Positions 15,686 through 23,841 of a DNA stretch of 51,125 bases are shown piece by piece. The stretch is from Streptomyces sp. NRRL F-5727. Lineage in GTDB: Bacteria > Actinomycetota > Actinomycetes > Streptomycetales > Streptomycetaceae. Location of the stretch: NCBI RefSeq assembly GCF_000719555.1, contig NZ_JOGX01000046.1:1-51125 (forward strand), given 5' to 3'. Position 1 is the stretch's first letter. The number at the start of each line of letters is the position of its first letter. A program made the translations under genes and the position numbers. Under the pieces are notes generated by a model. It was not told the origin of the DNA, did not search any database, and saw only the letters and a list, made by a program, of their open reading frames with translations.

Positions 15686-17139
15686 CCCTCCCCGCCCACG
15701 AGCACGCCCCGCACGAGAGCGGGCTCGTCCCGCCACCCGGCTGCCCGGCCCACGCGGCCACCGGACCCGGCGGAGCGGCCCGTCTCTACGGCCCCGCCGC
15801 CGAGACGGACCCCATGGGCCTGTACGAGGAACTGCGCGCCGCCCACGGCCCGGTGGCGCCCGTCCTGCTCGACGGCGACGTCCGCGCCTGGCTGGTCCTC
15901 GGCTACAACGAGAACCGTGACGTGGCCACCCGCTCCACCCAGTTCTCCCGCGACCCGCGGGTCTGGCACGGCTGGAGCACCGGGGAGATCGACCCGGCCA
16001 CCTCCCCGCTGATGCCGATGATCGGCTGGCGTCCCGACTGCGTCTGCGCGGACGGCGAGGAGCACCAGCGGCTGCGCAGCGCGGTCACCGCCTCGCTCGA
16101 CCAGTTCGACCACCGGGGGATCCGGCGGCGCATCAACCGGTTCGCCCACGAGCTGATCGACACGTTCTGCGAGGACGGCGAGGCCGAGCTGGTCGACCGG
16201 TTCACCGAGCATCTGCCGATGCTCACCCTGATCCATCTGCTCGGCATGTCCGACGAGGCGGCGCCGAAGCTGGTCCAGGCGGCCCGGGACCTCTTCAAGG
16301 CCACCGAGACCTCGCTGGCGAGCAACGCGTTCGTGGTGGAGAGCCTGGAACAGCTCGTCCGGGACAAGCGCGACAAGCCGGGGCAGGACATCGCCTCCGC
16401 GCTGATGTCCCATCCGGCGGGCCTCACCGACGAGGAGGTGGTGCAGCACCTGCGGCTGATCCTGCTCGCCGGCTACGAGACCACCGCCAACCTGATGTCG
16501 AACGTGCTGCGGATGGTGGTGACCGATCCCCGGTTCCGCGGTTCGCTGGCCGGCGGGCAGATGACGCTGCCGGAGGCCGTCGAGCAGGTGCTGTGGGACG
16601 AGCCGCCGCTGATGGTCTGCCCGTCCCGGTACGCCAACGGGGACACCACGCTCGGCGGGCAGCGGATCATGGCGGGCGACATGCTGCTGCTCGGCCTGGC
16701 CGCGGGCAACATGGACCGGGCGGTCCGCCCGGACCCGGCGGCGCCCGTCCACCACAACCGCGCGCACCTGTCGTTCAGCGCGGGCAGTCACGAGTGTCCC
16801 GGTCAGGACGTCGGCCGCATCATCGCCGACACCGGCATCGACATCCTCCTCACCCGGCTGCCCGACATCGTGCTCGCGATCCCGGAGGAGGAGCTGAGCT
16901 GGCGCTCCTCCACCTGGGCGCGGCATCTGACGGCGCTGCCGGTCACCTTCGCCCCCCGCGCGCCGCGGACCCACCAGTTCGAGGCGCCGCTGCCGTCGGC
17001 CCCGCCGTCGCAGCTCCCCGGGATCCCCGCGCCGGCCCCGGCCCCGGTGGCGGTTCCGGAGGCGGTTCCGGCCGCCGTGCCCGGGCCGCGGTCGTCGTCG
17101 TGGTGGGACGGGCTGCTGCGGCTGCTGCGGCTGCGGTAG
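15682..17139 (+). CDS. Cytochrome P450, CYP157-like, lacking the ExxR motif (conservon CvnE position)
   Basis: A 485-residue P450, translationally coupled to cvnD. The I-helix AGYETT oxygen-activation motif is intact and the heme loop LSFSAGSHECPGQD supplies the thiolate Cys. The K-helix reads EAVEQVLWDEPP: where P450s have E-x-x-R there is Q-V-L-W. Loss of ExxR is a reported property of the streptomycete CYP157 family, whose members lie in conservons. A Pro/Ala-rich tail (from about 435) ending in WWDGLLRLLRLR is extra to the normal length of about 400 residues and could be an amphipathic membrane anchor. Substrate unknown; see the adjacent terpene synthase. Confidence 0.88.
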   Translation: MTLPAHEHAPHESGLVPPPGCPAHAATGPGGAARLYGPAAETDPMGLYEELRAAHGPVAPVLLDGDVRAWLVLGYNENRDVATRSTQFSRDPRVWHGWSTGEIDPATSPLMPMIGWRPDCVCADGEEHQRLRSAVTASLDQFDHRGIRRRINRFAHELIDTFCEDGEAELVDRFTEHLPMLTLIHLLGMSDEAAPKLVQAARDLFKATETSLASNAFVVESLEQLVRDKRDKPGQDIASALMSHPAGLTDEEVVQHLRLILLAGYETTANLMSNVLRMVVTDPRFRGSLAGGQMTLPEAVEQVLWDEPPLMVCPSRYANGDTTLGGQRIMAGDMLLLGLAAGNMDRAVRPDPAAPVHHNRAHLSFSAGSHECPGQDVGRIIADTGIDILLTRLPDIVLAIPEEELSWRSSTWARHLTALPVTFAPRAPRTHQFEAPLPSAPPSQLPGIPAPAPAPVAVPEAVPAAVPGPRSSSWWDGLLRLLRLR

Positions 17140-17144
17140 GCGGG

Positions 17145-18284
17145 TCATGGCTCGGCGTCGAGGCCGAGTCCCACGGCGGAGGGGGGTGTCGGCGTGTGCC
17201 GGCCGGCCCCCCTTCCGAACCAGTCGTCCGCGGTGGCGGGGGCCGGCAGGCGCTGTTCCGGGAAGGGCTGCTCGGTGGGGACGTACCGGGGGGCGCCGGT
17301 GTACCAGGCGTGCAGGCCGGAGAGGAAGCTGCACGCCCCGCCCAGCCAGGTGTCCAGCTCGGCCCGTTCGTCGTGGCTCAGCGCGGCGCGGCGGGCGAGC
17401 AGCGGGATGTCCTCCTCGCGGAGCTGTTCGAAGTCGCGCATGCGGGAGTTGACGAGGTGGACGGAGGCCGGCACCGCCTCGCGGAGGGGGATGCCGAGGG
17501 AGGTGCCGAGGACCACGACGAGGTTGTTCACGTCGTGTTCCTCGTGGACCTCCCGCTCGTAGGAGGCGATGTCGTTCGCCAGGCCCATGACGTCCATGAA
17601 CGCGGCGGTGAGGCCGCGGACGGTCCGGCTGTGCCGGATCCGTTCGGGTATTCGGGCTCCGGTGGCGAGTTCGACGGAGTAGGGGGCGGTGTGGGCGGCG
17701 AAGCTCTCCCGCCGGAAGGGCGCGTAGTCGATGAGGTGGGGGACGCGGCCGGTGCGGCTGTTGGACAGCTCCTCCACGCCCGCGTCGATGTAGCGGGCCA
17801 GTGCCCGGCAGAACTCCTGGCGCCAGTGGTTCAGCCGGGGCGGGAAGAGGTGCCGCATGAGATCGGCGATGCCCCGCTCGACGGCGTTGACGGGCTCGGG
17901 CAGGCGGGCGCCCTCCTCGGGGCGCAGGAAGGCGTGGAGCCGGGCGGTGAAGTCGTGGGCGCCCTGGAGGTCGCTGGTCCGCTTGAAGGCGTGGGCGAAG
18001 TAGTCGTCCCAGGCGAGCGCCCAGATGTTGAACCGGTGGTTGAGCTGGAGGGCGGCGGGGCCGGCGTCGGGCAGCGTCCAGGCGGTGAGGAGGTCCACGG
18101 TCATCGCCCGGAACTGGGTCTGGGTCCAGATCGGACGGCGGTCGGACCGTCCGTCGCCGGCGTCCAGCATGCCCATCTCGCGGGCCCACGTCTCGCTCTC
18201 GGCCCGCAGGCCCGGCAGATGCGGGTTGACCCTGAGTGGGTGTGGCATCCACAACTCGGGGATTTCGACGGCATGCAGGGGCAT
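17145..18284 (-). CDS. Class I terpene synthase
   Basis: A 379-residue bacterial terpene cyclase starting at ATG 18284 behind a perfect AAGGAGGT site. The metal motifs are LAWDDYFAHAF (about residue 97; the Asp-rich motif has DD but lacks the usual third acid) and NDIASYEREVHEEHD (NSE triad N-D-x-x-S-x-x-x-E, about residue 240). An RY pair occurs in the C-terminal TGAPRYV. FNIWALAWDD is typical of actinobacterial sesquiterpene cyclases. The family ionises farnesyl (or geranyl) diphosphate; the product cannot be predicted. It converges on the CYP157-like P450 with 5 bp between stops, so the two are neighbours but not one operon. Confidence 0.88.
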   Translation of the reverse strand: MPLHAVEIPELWMPHPLRVNPHLPGLRAESETWAREMGMLDAGDGRSDRRPIWTQTQFRAMTVDLLTAWTLPDAGPAALQLNHRFNIWALAWDDYFAHAFKRTSDLQGAHDFTARLHAFLRPEEGARLPEPVNAVERGIADLMRHLFPPRLNHWRQEFCRALARYIDAGVEELSNSRTGRVPHLIDYAPFRRESFAAHTAPYSVELATGARIPERIRHSRTVRGLTAAFMDVMGLANDIASYEREVHEEHDVNNLVVVLGTSLGIPLREAVPASVHLVNSRMRDFEQLREEDIPLLARRAALSHDERAELDTWLGGACSFLSGLHAWYTGAPRYVPTEQPFPEQRLPAPATADDWFGRGAGRHTPTPPSAVGLGLDAEP

Positions 18285-18616
18285 GGTCGCTCCACCTCCT
18301 TCAGTCCTCGGAATCCGTTCGTATGTTGCCGCTGTCACGGGCGGCCGACAATTCCCGCCACGCGACGCTGCAAACCTGCCCGCCCGAACCGGCCCACAAC
18401 CCCCGGATTCAACGACTCCGGATTCCGGTAACCCTGGCGTCTTGCTGGGCAGTTGTGTTCTCCTGAAGCGACGGAGCCCTCCGTGGAGGGCCGTTGGACG
18501 GCCTCCCGCGGGCGGGACGACCATGGCCTGTTCCGGCCGACAACGGCGGCCGCCGCCGGGCCCGTTCGGGCCGGGGCGTTCCCGGCCCTTCCATGATCCG
18601 GACGGTGCGGACCGGG
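18285..18616. other. 332-bp gap between alkB-like and terpene synthase genes
   Basis: No gene seen. It holds the promoter side of the terpene synthase. A direct repeat CCGGATTC occurs at 18403-18410 and 18418-18425. Two overlapping palindromes, GCCCTCC-GT-GGAGGGC (18476-18491) and GGCCGT-TGG-ACGGCC (18489-18503), may terminate the AlkB-like transcript coming from the right. Confidence 0.4.
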
Positions 18617-19264
18617 TCAGCGTACGCCGCGCGGGCGGAACTGGACGCTGATCCGGGGACCGACGGCGCGGCTCGTCTTGGGCACGGCGTGGTCCCAGGT
18701 GCGCTGGCACGACCCGCCCATCACGACCAGGTCGCCGTGGCCGAGCGGAAGGCGGAGGGCGACCGGGCCGCCGCCGCGGGGGCGGAGCGCGAGGTCGCGG
18801 GGGTCGCCCAGGGAGAGGATGGCGACCAGGGTGTCGCGGGTCGAGGAGCGTCCGGTGCGGTCGCCGTGCCAGGCGACGCTGTCCCGGCCGTCGCGGTAGA
18901 GGCAGAGCCCCGCGGTGACGAACCCCTCCCCGAGCTCGTCCGCGTAGTGCGCGCCGAGGACCGCGCGGGCCTCGGCGAGGGCGGGGTGCGGCAGGGTCTC
19001 GCCCTCGCGGTAGGAGGCGAGGAGGCGGGGCACGGCGACGACGTCGTCGTACATCCGGCGCTCCTCGGCGCGCCACGGCACCCGTCCGACCAGCTCGCCG
19101 AAGAGCGCGTCCGCCCCCTGGAACCAGCCGGGCAGGTGGTCCACCCAGGCCCCGCCGGCCAGCGGGATCCGCCGCAGCCCGTCCAGGGGCCCCGGCCGGG
19201 GCTCGTCGCCCTGGTCGAAGAGGGACCCCTGGAAGCCGGGGAGGTCGGGTGGTGCGGCGGTCAT
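18617..19264 (-). CDS. alkB: AlkB-type 2-oxoglutarate/Fe(II) dioxygenase
   Basis: A 215-residue oxygenase that would directly reverse N-alkyl damage (1-methyladenine, 3-methylcytosine) by oxidative demethylation. The iron triad is AWHGDR (H133, D135) and TWDHAVPK (H192), and the 2-oxoglutarate arginines are in GPRISVQFRPR (R204, R210). SLGDPRDLALRPRGGG is a typical AlkB strand pair. ATG 19264 is preferred over the frame's upstream opening. It is monocistronic and no ada-like gene is adjacent. Confidence 0.9.
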   Translation of the reverse strand: MTAAPPDLPGFQGSLFDQGDEPRPGPLDGLRRIPLAGGAWVDHLPGWFQGADALFGELVGRVPWRAEERRMYDDVVAVPRLLASYREGETLPHPALAEARAVLGAHYADELGEGFVTAGLCLYRDGRDSVAWHGDRTGRSSTRDTLVAILSLGDPRDLALRPRGGGPVALRLPLGHGDLVVMGGSCQRTWDHAVPKTSRAVGPRISVQFRPRGVR

Positions 19265-19325
19265 GGTCTCAGCATACCCACACAACCGAACACGTGCTCG
19301 AATACGGCAGCGGGGGTGGCCCGGG

Positions 19326-20258
19326 TCATCCCGAGGTCCCGGAGAGCGCCCCGAGGAGCTTCCAGGTGCGGGCGCGGGCGTCCTCGCCGCCGAGGTCGGT
19401 GGCCGTGAGAACGACCTCGGTGGCGCCGGCCTCGAAGTAGCGGCGGACCTCGGCGGCGACGGTCTCCTCGTCGCCCAGCACCGCCAGGTCGGCGGCGCGG
19501 TCGGCGCCCGAGAGGTCGAGGACGCGGCGGTACGAGGGGATCCGCTCGTAGAGGGAGAGGGCGTCGGCGGCCCGCCGGCGCAGGCCGTCGGGGTCGGCCG
19601 TCACCACGCCGGGCACCAGGGCGACGATCCGGGGCGCGGGGCGGCCCGCCGCCTCCGCCGCCGAGGTCACGGCGGGGACGATGTGCTCGGCGAGGGCGCG
19701 CGGTCCGGCGAGGAACGGCAGGATGCCGTCCGCGAGCTCGCCGCTGACCCGCAGGGCCTGCGGACCCATCGCCGCCACCAGGACCGGCACCGGCGGCCGG
19801 GCGCCGGGCACGGCCCCCGGGTACGGGGTCGTCGCGGTGAGCAGCTCGCCGTGGAAGTCGGCCTCGCCGGTGTCCAGGAGCGGCCGCAGGGCGGTGAGGA
19901 ACTCCCTGAGCAGGCCGATCGGCCGCTCGTACGCGAGGCCGAAGGCGGTCTCGGTGAGGTGCCGGGTGCCGAGGGCGAGCCCGAGGTGGTAGCGGCCGCC
20001 GGTGGCGGCCTGCGCCGTCTGGGCCTGGCTGGAGACGAGCAGCGGGTGGCGGCCGAAGACGGGGAGGGCGGCCGTCCCCACGTGCAGTCCGGGCACCTCG
20101 CGGCCGACGAGCGCGGCCAACATGGGCGAGTCGTACGCGAAGGACTGGCCGAACCACGCGGAGTGCAGTCCGGCGTCCCGGGCCTCGCGCGCGAGCCGTA
20201 AAGTCTCGTCGAGGGGGAGCTGCCGGCCGGTCGAGCTGAGTGTTACGCCAAGGGTCAT
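19326..20258 (-). CDS. LLM-class F420-dependent oxidoreductase
   Basis: A 310-residue luciferase-like TIM-barrel protein. The N-terminus MTLGVTLSSTGRQL starts at ATG 20258. Landmarks are AWFGQSFAYDSPMLAALVGRE, VGTAALPVFGRHPLL, YHLGLALGTRHLTE and VLVAAMGPQALRVSGELADG. Streptomycete members usually use coenzyme F420 rather than FMN. The gene ends 61 bp upstream of the AlkB-like start on the same strand. The substrate is unknown. Confidence 0.85.
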   Translation of the reverse strand: MTLGVTLSSTGRQLPLDETLRLAREARDAGLHSAWFGQSFAYDSPMLAALVGREVPGLHVGTAALPVFGRHPLLVSSQAQTAQAATGGRYHLGLALGTRHLTETAFGLAYERPIGLLREFLTALRPLLDTGEADFHGELLTATTPYPGAVPGARPPVPVLVAAMGPQALRVSGELADGILPFLAGPRALAEHIVPAVTSAAEAAGRPAPRIVALVPGVVTADPDGLRRRAADALSLYERIPSYRRVLDLSGADRAADLAVLGDEETVAAEVRRYFEAGATEVVLTATDLGGEDARARTWKLLGALSGTSG

Positions 20259-20374
20259 GCAGTCGGCAACAGGCCGCACGTGTACGGGAATTCCCGGGTC
20301 CGGGCGGGCGCTGCGCGGCGACGCGCGCACGGCCCGGCCTCCCGCACGCGCGCGCGTGCCGGGATGATGGGGCC

Positions 20375-20887
20375 ATGATGACCCTCTCCGAAGTGGACGC
20401 CCTGGCCGACCGCGCGCACGCCGGTCAGCTCGACAAGATCGGTGTCCCGTACGTGGAACACGTCCGGGCCGTCGCGGCGGGGCTCGCGCCGTTCGGGCCC
20501 GAGCTGACCATGGCCGGGCTCCTCCACGACGTCGTCGAGGACACGGCGTGGACGCCCGAGGGGCTGCGGGCCGCCGGGGTCCCCGACCGGGTCGTCCGGA
20601 TCGTCGAGGCCGTCACCAACGAGCCGGACGGCTCGCCCACGACGTACGAGGAGAAGATCCGGCGGGTGGCGCGGGACCCCGACGCCACCCTGGTGAAGAT
20701 CGCCGACAACGCGCACAACAGCCGCGCCGACCGCGCGGCGGGGCTGCCGCCGGAACAGCGGGAGCGGCTCGCCGCCAAGTACCGGGCGGCGCGGCGGGTG
20801 CTGTGGGCGGCGGCCGACCCCGCCCGGGTGGCGACCGTCCTCCGGATCGTCAACCCGGACCTGCTGCCCGAACTGACGGGGGCCTGA
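20375..20887 (+). CDS. HD-domain (p)ppGpp hydrolase-like protein (MESH1/SAH type)
   Basis: A 170-residue stand-alone HD hydrolase. The metal residues are in place: YVEHV (H29), GLLHDVVED (H51, D52) and KIADNAHNS (D112), with RAHAGQLDKIGVPY at the N-terminus and TTYEEKIRRV before the last motif. This is the RelA/SpoT-type hydrolase core without synthetase, TGS or ACT domains, the size of MESH1-like small alarmone hydrolases. Alarmone or NADPH phosphate hydrolysis is inferred from the motifs. ATG 20375 (ATGATG; 20378 also possible) follows GATGGGG. Confidence 0.85.
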   Translation: MMTLSEVDALADRAHAGQLDKIGVPYVEHVRAVAAGLAPFGPELTMAGLLHDVVEDTAWTPEGLRAAGVPDRVVRIVEAVTNEPDGSPTTYEEKIRRVARDPDATLVKIADNAHNSRADRAAGLPPEQRERLAAKYRAARRVLWAAADPARVATVLRIVNPDLLPELTGA

Positions 20888-20892
20888 GCGGG

Positions 20893-20934
20893 GCCCGACC
20901 GGGTCTTGTGCCCGGGGGCTTCGCGGGGTCGGGC
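20893..20934. terminator. Weak inverted repeat downstream of the HD-hydrolase gene
   Basis: GCCCGACC (20893-20900) and GGTCGGGC (20927-20934) can pair across a 26-nt loop between the convergent HD-hydrolase and ArsR genes. No T-tract follows. Further on is a 13-bp tandem duplication GCCCTTCCTCGGC (21003-21028). Confidence 0.25.
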
Positions 20935-21049
20935 GCGGCAGCGGAGCAGCTCCGGCGGCGGGTGGGCGAGGAGGCCGGCCCAGAACTCCTCGCCGTACGG
21001 GCGCCCTTCCTCGGCGCCCTTCCTCGGCGGGCTTGGTGAGGCGGCTTCG

Positions 21050-21409
21050 TCAGGCGGCGGGGGGTGCCTCCGGTCCGGCCGTCGCCTGGAGGTCGGCGAG
21101 GAGCTCGGCCTGCCCGGCGAGGACGCCGGACAGGATGCCCCGGGCGACCGCGAGGAGCTCCGTCATGCGCGGGTCGGTCAGCGAGTAGTGGACGGCCGAG
21201 CCCTCGCGGCGGGCGACGACCAGGTTCGCGCGCCGCAGCACCGCGAGCTGCTGCGAGAGGTGGGCGGGCTCGACGGCGACCTCGGCGAGCAGCTCCGACA
21301 CGGCGTGCTCGCGCAGGCTCAGCAGCTCCATGACGCGGATGCGTACGGGGTGGCCGAGCGTCTTGAAGAACTCGGCCTTCAGTTGGTAGAGCGGCGCGGT
21401 CCTGGTCAT
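21050..21409 (-). CDS. ArsR/SmtB-family winged-helix regulator
   Basis: A 119-residue protein: LKAEFFKTLGHPVRIRVMELL, the HTH VSELLAEVAVEPAHLSQQLAVLR, and wing NLVVARREGSAVHYSLTD. No Cys is present, so the classical CxC arsenic/zinc site of ArsR/SmtB is absent; the inducer is not a thiol-bound metal at that position. It starts 7 bp after the stop of the phnA-like gene on the same strand, so the two form an operon. Confidence 0.9.
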   Translation of the reverse strand: MTRTAPLYQLKAEFFKTLGHPVRIRVMELLSLREHAVSELLAEVAVEPAHLSQQLAVLRRANLVVARREGSAVHYSLTDPRMTELLAVARGILSGVLAGQAELLADLQATAGPEAPPAA

Positions 21410-21416
21410 GGCGCGG

Positions 21417-21779
21417 TCAGACCTTCTTGACCACGCTCGACTTGAGCTGCATGGGTCCGAAGCCGTCGACCTTGCAGTCGATGTCGTGGCCGTCGACGCC
21501 GTCCACGAGCCGGATGTTGCGGACCTTGGTGCCGGCCTTGATGCCGGTGGGGCTGCCCTTGACCTTGAGGGTCTTGACGACGGTGACCGTGTCGCCGTCG
21601 GAGAGCACGTTGCCGACGGCGTCCTTGATCACCTTCGCGCCGCCGGTGTCGCCCTCGGCGGCCGCGGCCTCACCGGCGGCCGGCCACTCGTGGCCGCATT
21701 CGGGGCAGACCAGCAGGGCGCCCATCTCGTAGGTGTAGACGCCGGAGCATTCGGGGCAGGGAGGCAGGTTCTCGTTCAC
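21417..21779 (-). CDS. PhnA/YjdM-family zinc-ribbon protein
   Basis: A 120-residue protein with an N-terminal zinc ribbon CPECSGVYTYEMGALLVCPEC (two CPEC knuckles, about residues 8-28) and the C-terminal PhnA SH3-like domain (VIKDAVGNVLSDGDTVTVVKTLKVKG and MQLKSSVVKKV). The family is often labelled alkylphosphonate utilisation, but the function is unproven and no phn genes are nearby. GTG 21779 lies only 6 nt after a TAGGAT -10 hexamer, suggesting a leaderless mRNA. Confidence 0.9.
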   Translation of the reverse strand: MNENLPPCPECSGVYTYEMGALLVCPECGHEWPAAGEAAAAEGDTGGAKVIKDAVGNVLSDGDTVTVVKTLKVKGSPTGIKAGTKVRNIRLVDGVDGHDIDCKVDGFGPMQLKSSVVKKV

Positions 21780-21785
21780 CCCTCG

Positions 21786-21814
21786 ATCCTATGAGCGATG
21801 TGACCACTTGCGAA
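21786..21814 (-). promoter_or_regulatory. Promoter of the phnA-arsR operon
   Basis: On the minus strand TTCGCA (21814-21809), 17 bp, TAGGAT (21791-21786). TAGGAT is a classic streptomycete -10. The expected start point, about 7 nt downstream, coincides with the GTG initiation codon at 21779. Confidence 0.45.
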
Positions 21815-21848
21815 ATTCGGCAACCCGGCGGGTCGGGGGCGGTCCGGG

Positions 21849-23708
21849 TCAGGCCGGGCCGACCACGATCAGCACATCCCCCTCGGTCCAGCGTCTGGTC
21901 TCGGTCTTCGGCGGGTTGAGACGGGGGCGGCGGGCGTCGCGGGGGCGGTAGCCGAGGGCGGCGGCGCCGTGGCGGGCGGCGGCGGTGACGAGGGCGGCGA
22001 AGGTGGCCTCGGTGCCGGGCGGGACGAAGTCGGTGGCGGGGCGGAGGCGGACGCCGTCGCCGGTGGGGGCGAAGAGGGTGTCGAAGGCGGCCGCGAGGTG
22101 CGGGTTCTGGGAGACCTGGGCCAGGAGGAGGGCGGCGAGCCGGCCGGTGACCACGAGGTCGGTGCGGGGCCCGGCGGGGGCCAGGGGGCGGTTGCGGGCG
22201 TCGGTGAGCTCGGCCACCGTGGCCAGGGACCGGCCCCGCTCCCGTTCCCGCGCCCGGAGGTGGAGGAGGGTGACGAGCGTGGGGGCGTCGGGGTGTCCGT
22301 CGTCGTCCGGACCGGCGAGGACGAGCACCTGGTCGTACGCCTCCGGTTCCGCCGGCCGCCCGGTGGTGTCGTCCCGCACCGCTGCCACGCCGGCCGCCGC
22401 GAGGCCCTCCGTCACGCGCTCGCCCCGGCGGTTCCAGCCCAGGACGAGCACCCGGCGCGCGGCGGCCGGCGACGGGGGCCGGGCGGGCCAGGCGGCCGCG
22501 GGGACGGCGGGCGCGGCGGGCAGGACGGTCGCCCGGTGGTCCTCGGCCAGGACCAGGAGGCCGTCGCCGGGGGCCAGCACGGTCCGCGCGGGCGGGTTGA
22601 GGTGCGGGGTGCCGTCCGCCCGTACGATCCCGACCGCGCAGGCGTCCGGGCAGGCGGCGGCCAGCTCGCCGTAGCGGCGGCCGGGCAGGCCGGGCGGCCG
22701 GAGGGTGTGGAGTTCGGCGCCCGCGAAGTCGAGCAGGTCCTCCAGGACGAGCGCGAGGCCGGGCTCCAGGACGCACTGGACGAGCAGCCGGGCCGCGAGG
22801 TCGTCGACGTCCAGGACGGTCGCGCCGGGCCCGGCGGCCAGCCGGGCGGCCGGGAGGTGGGCGCCGTCGCGGACCGCCGCCACGACCGGGACGGGGCAGC
22901 CCTCGCCCACCGTCGCCCGGAGCGCCAGGAGCGTCCTGACGACCTGGGCGTCGGCGCCGGGGCCGTCCGGCGGGAGGACGACCACCGCCCCGGCGGCGGC
23001 GGGGGTCACGCGGGCCAGCGCGGCCGGGTCGGCGGGACGGCCCCGGCGGCACACCAGCCGTACGCGCGTGCGGGACGGCAGCGCGTCGCGCGACTCCCGC
23101 TCCAGCTCCGCCTTGTCGCGGTCGGCGAGGACCACGACGGCGCCGTGCCCCCGCTGGGCGTGGGCGGCGAGGAGTTCCGCGACGACCGTGGGGGCCTGCT
23201 CGGACCAGCCGAGGACCAGGGTGTGGCCGCGTTCGACGACCGTGGTCTGGCCGCGTTCCAGTTCGGCGAGCCGGTCGGTGAGGGCGGTCGTGACGATCCC
23301 GACCAGGAAGGAGACGTACAGCAGGGAGACCAGGGCCAGGAAGACCGTGAGCGCGATCCGCAGCGGCGGCCCGACCTCGCCGCCGAGCCGGAGGGTCTGG
23401 CCGACCGTCCGCCAGACGGTGGCGGCCTTGCCCTGGAGGGTGTCCGGGGCCTTGCTGTCGGTCCACACCAGGAGGGCGCTGGCGGGGGCCACCAGGACCA
23501 GGCAGGCCACGGCCAGCCAGGCGACGAGGGCCGTCACCCCGCGCACCACGGTGCGGTCGACCCAGTACCGGGCCCTGGCCCGCGCCCCTGGCCATGCCGC
23601 CGGGCCGGGCCGGGGCGGTCCGGCCGCCCGGACGGCCGGTGCCGGACCGGGCCGGGTCCGGCGGGGCGCTCGCTGGGACGGGACCGTGGACTCGCGCTCC
23701 TTACGCAC
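21849..23708 (-). CDS. CASTOR/POLLUX-like ion channel with two RCK-type NAD-binding domains
   Basis: A 619-residue protein. A basic disordered N-terminus precedes two membrane segments (about 58-82 and 118-143), with a short extracytoplasmic stretch between them in place of a recognisable TVGYG filter. Two tandem RCK-like Rossmann domains follow, each opening with the hallmark LGW motif: GHTLVLGWSEQAP (about 160) and RRVLVLGWNRRGE (about 425). The architecture is that of CASTOR/POLLUX/DMI1 channels and their bacterial relatives. Ion specificity is unknown in bacteria. It is monocistronic; the 3' tail ends in RWTEGDVLIVVGPA. Confidence 0.8.
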   Translation of the reverse strand: MRKERESTVPSQRAPRRTRPGPAPAVRAAGPPRPGPAAWPGARARARYWVDRTVVRGVTALVAWLAVACLVLVAPASALLVWTDSKAPDTLQGKAATVWRTVGQTLRLGGEVGPPLRIALTVFLALVSLLYVSFLVGIVTTALTDRLAELERGQTTVVERGHTLVLGWSEQAPTVVAELLAAHAQRGHGAVVVLADRDKAELERESRDALPSRTRVRLVCRRGRPADPAALARVTPAAAGAVVVLPPDGPGADAQVVRTLLALRATVGEGCPVPVVAAVRDGAHLPAARLAAGPGATVLDVDDLAARLLVQCVLEPGLALVLEDLLDFAGAELHTLRPPGLPGRRYGELAAACPDACAVGIVRADGTPHLNPPARTVLAPGDGLLVLAEDHRATVLPAAPAVPAAAWPARPPSPAAARRVLVLGWNRRGERVTEGLAAAGVAAVRDDTTGRPAEPEAYDQVLVLAGPDDDGHPDAPTLVTLLHLRARERERGRSLATVAELTDARNRPLAPAGPRTDLVVTGRLAALLLAQVSQNPHLAAAFDTLFAPTGDGVRLRPATDFVPPGTEATFAALVTAAARHGAAALGYRPRDARRPRLNPPKTETRRWTEGDVLIVVGPA

Positions 23709-23841
23709 GGCAGCAGGGTGGCGGCGGTCCCGGCGCGAAACGCCGCCGACGCCCGGCGTTCATCCTTTCGGGCAGGCGCGCGGGAGGCACGCGTTCGATT
23801 CGTTCACCCGGCGCGCGCCGCGGTCGGAGGCACGGCGTGGG

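Noticed and set aside
15682..18284. P450 and terpene synthase as one operon
   Set aside because: They are on opposite strands and converge, so they cannot share a transcript.
18476..18503. Overlapping palindromes as a possible insertion-sequence end or attachment site
   Set aside because: No transposase, integrase, tRNA or target duplication nearby; a terminator is simpler.
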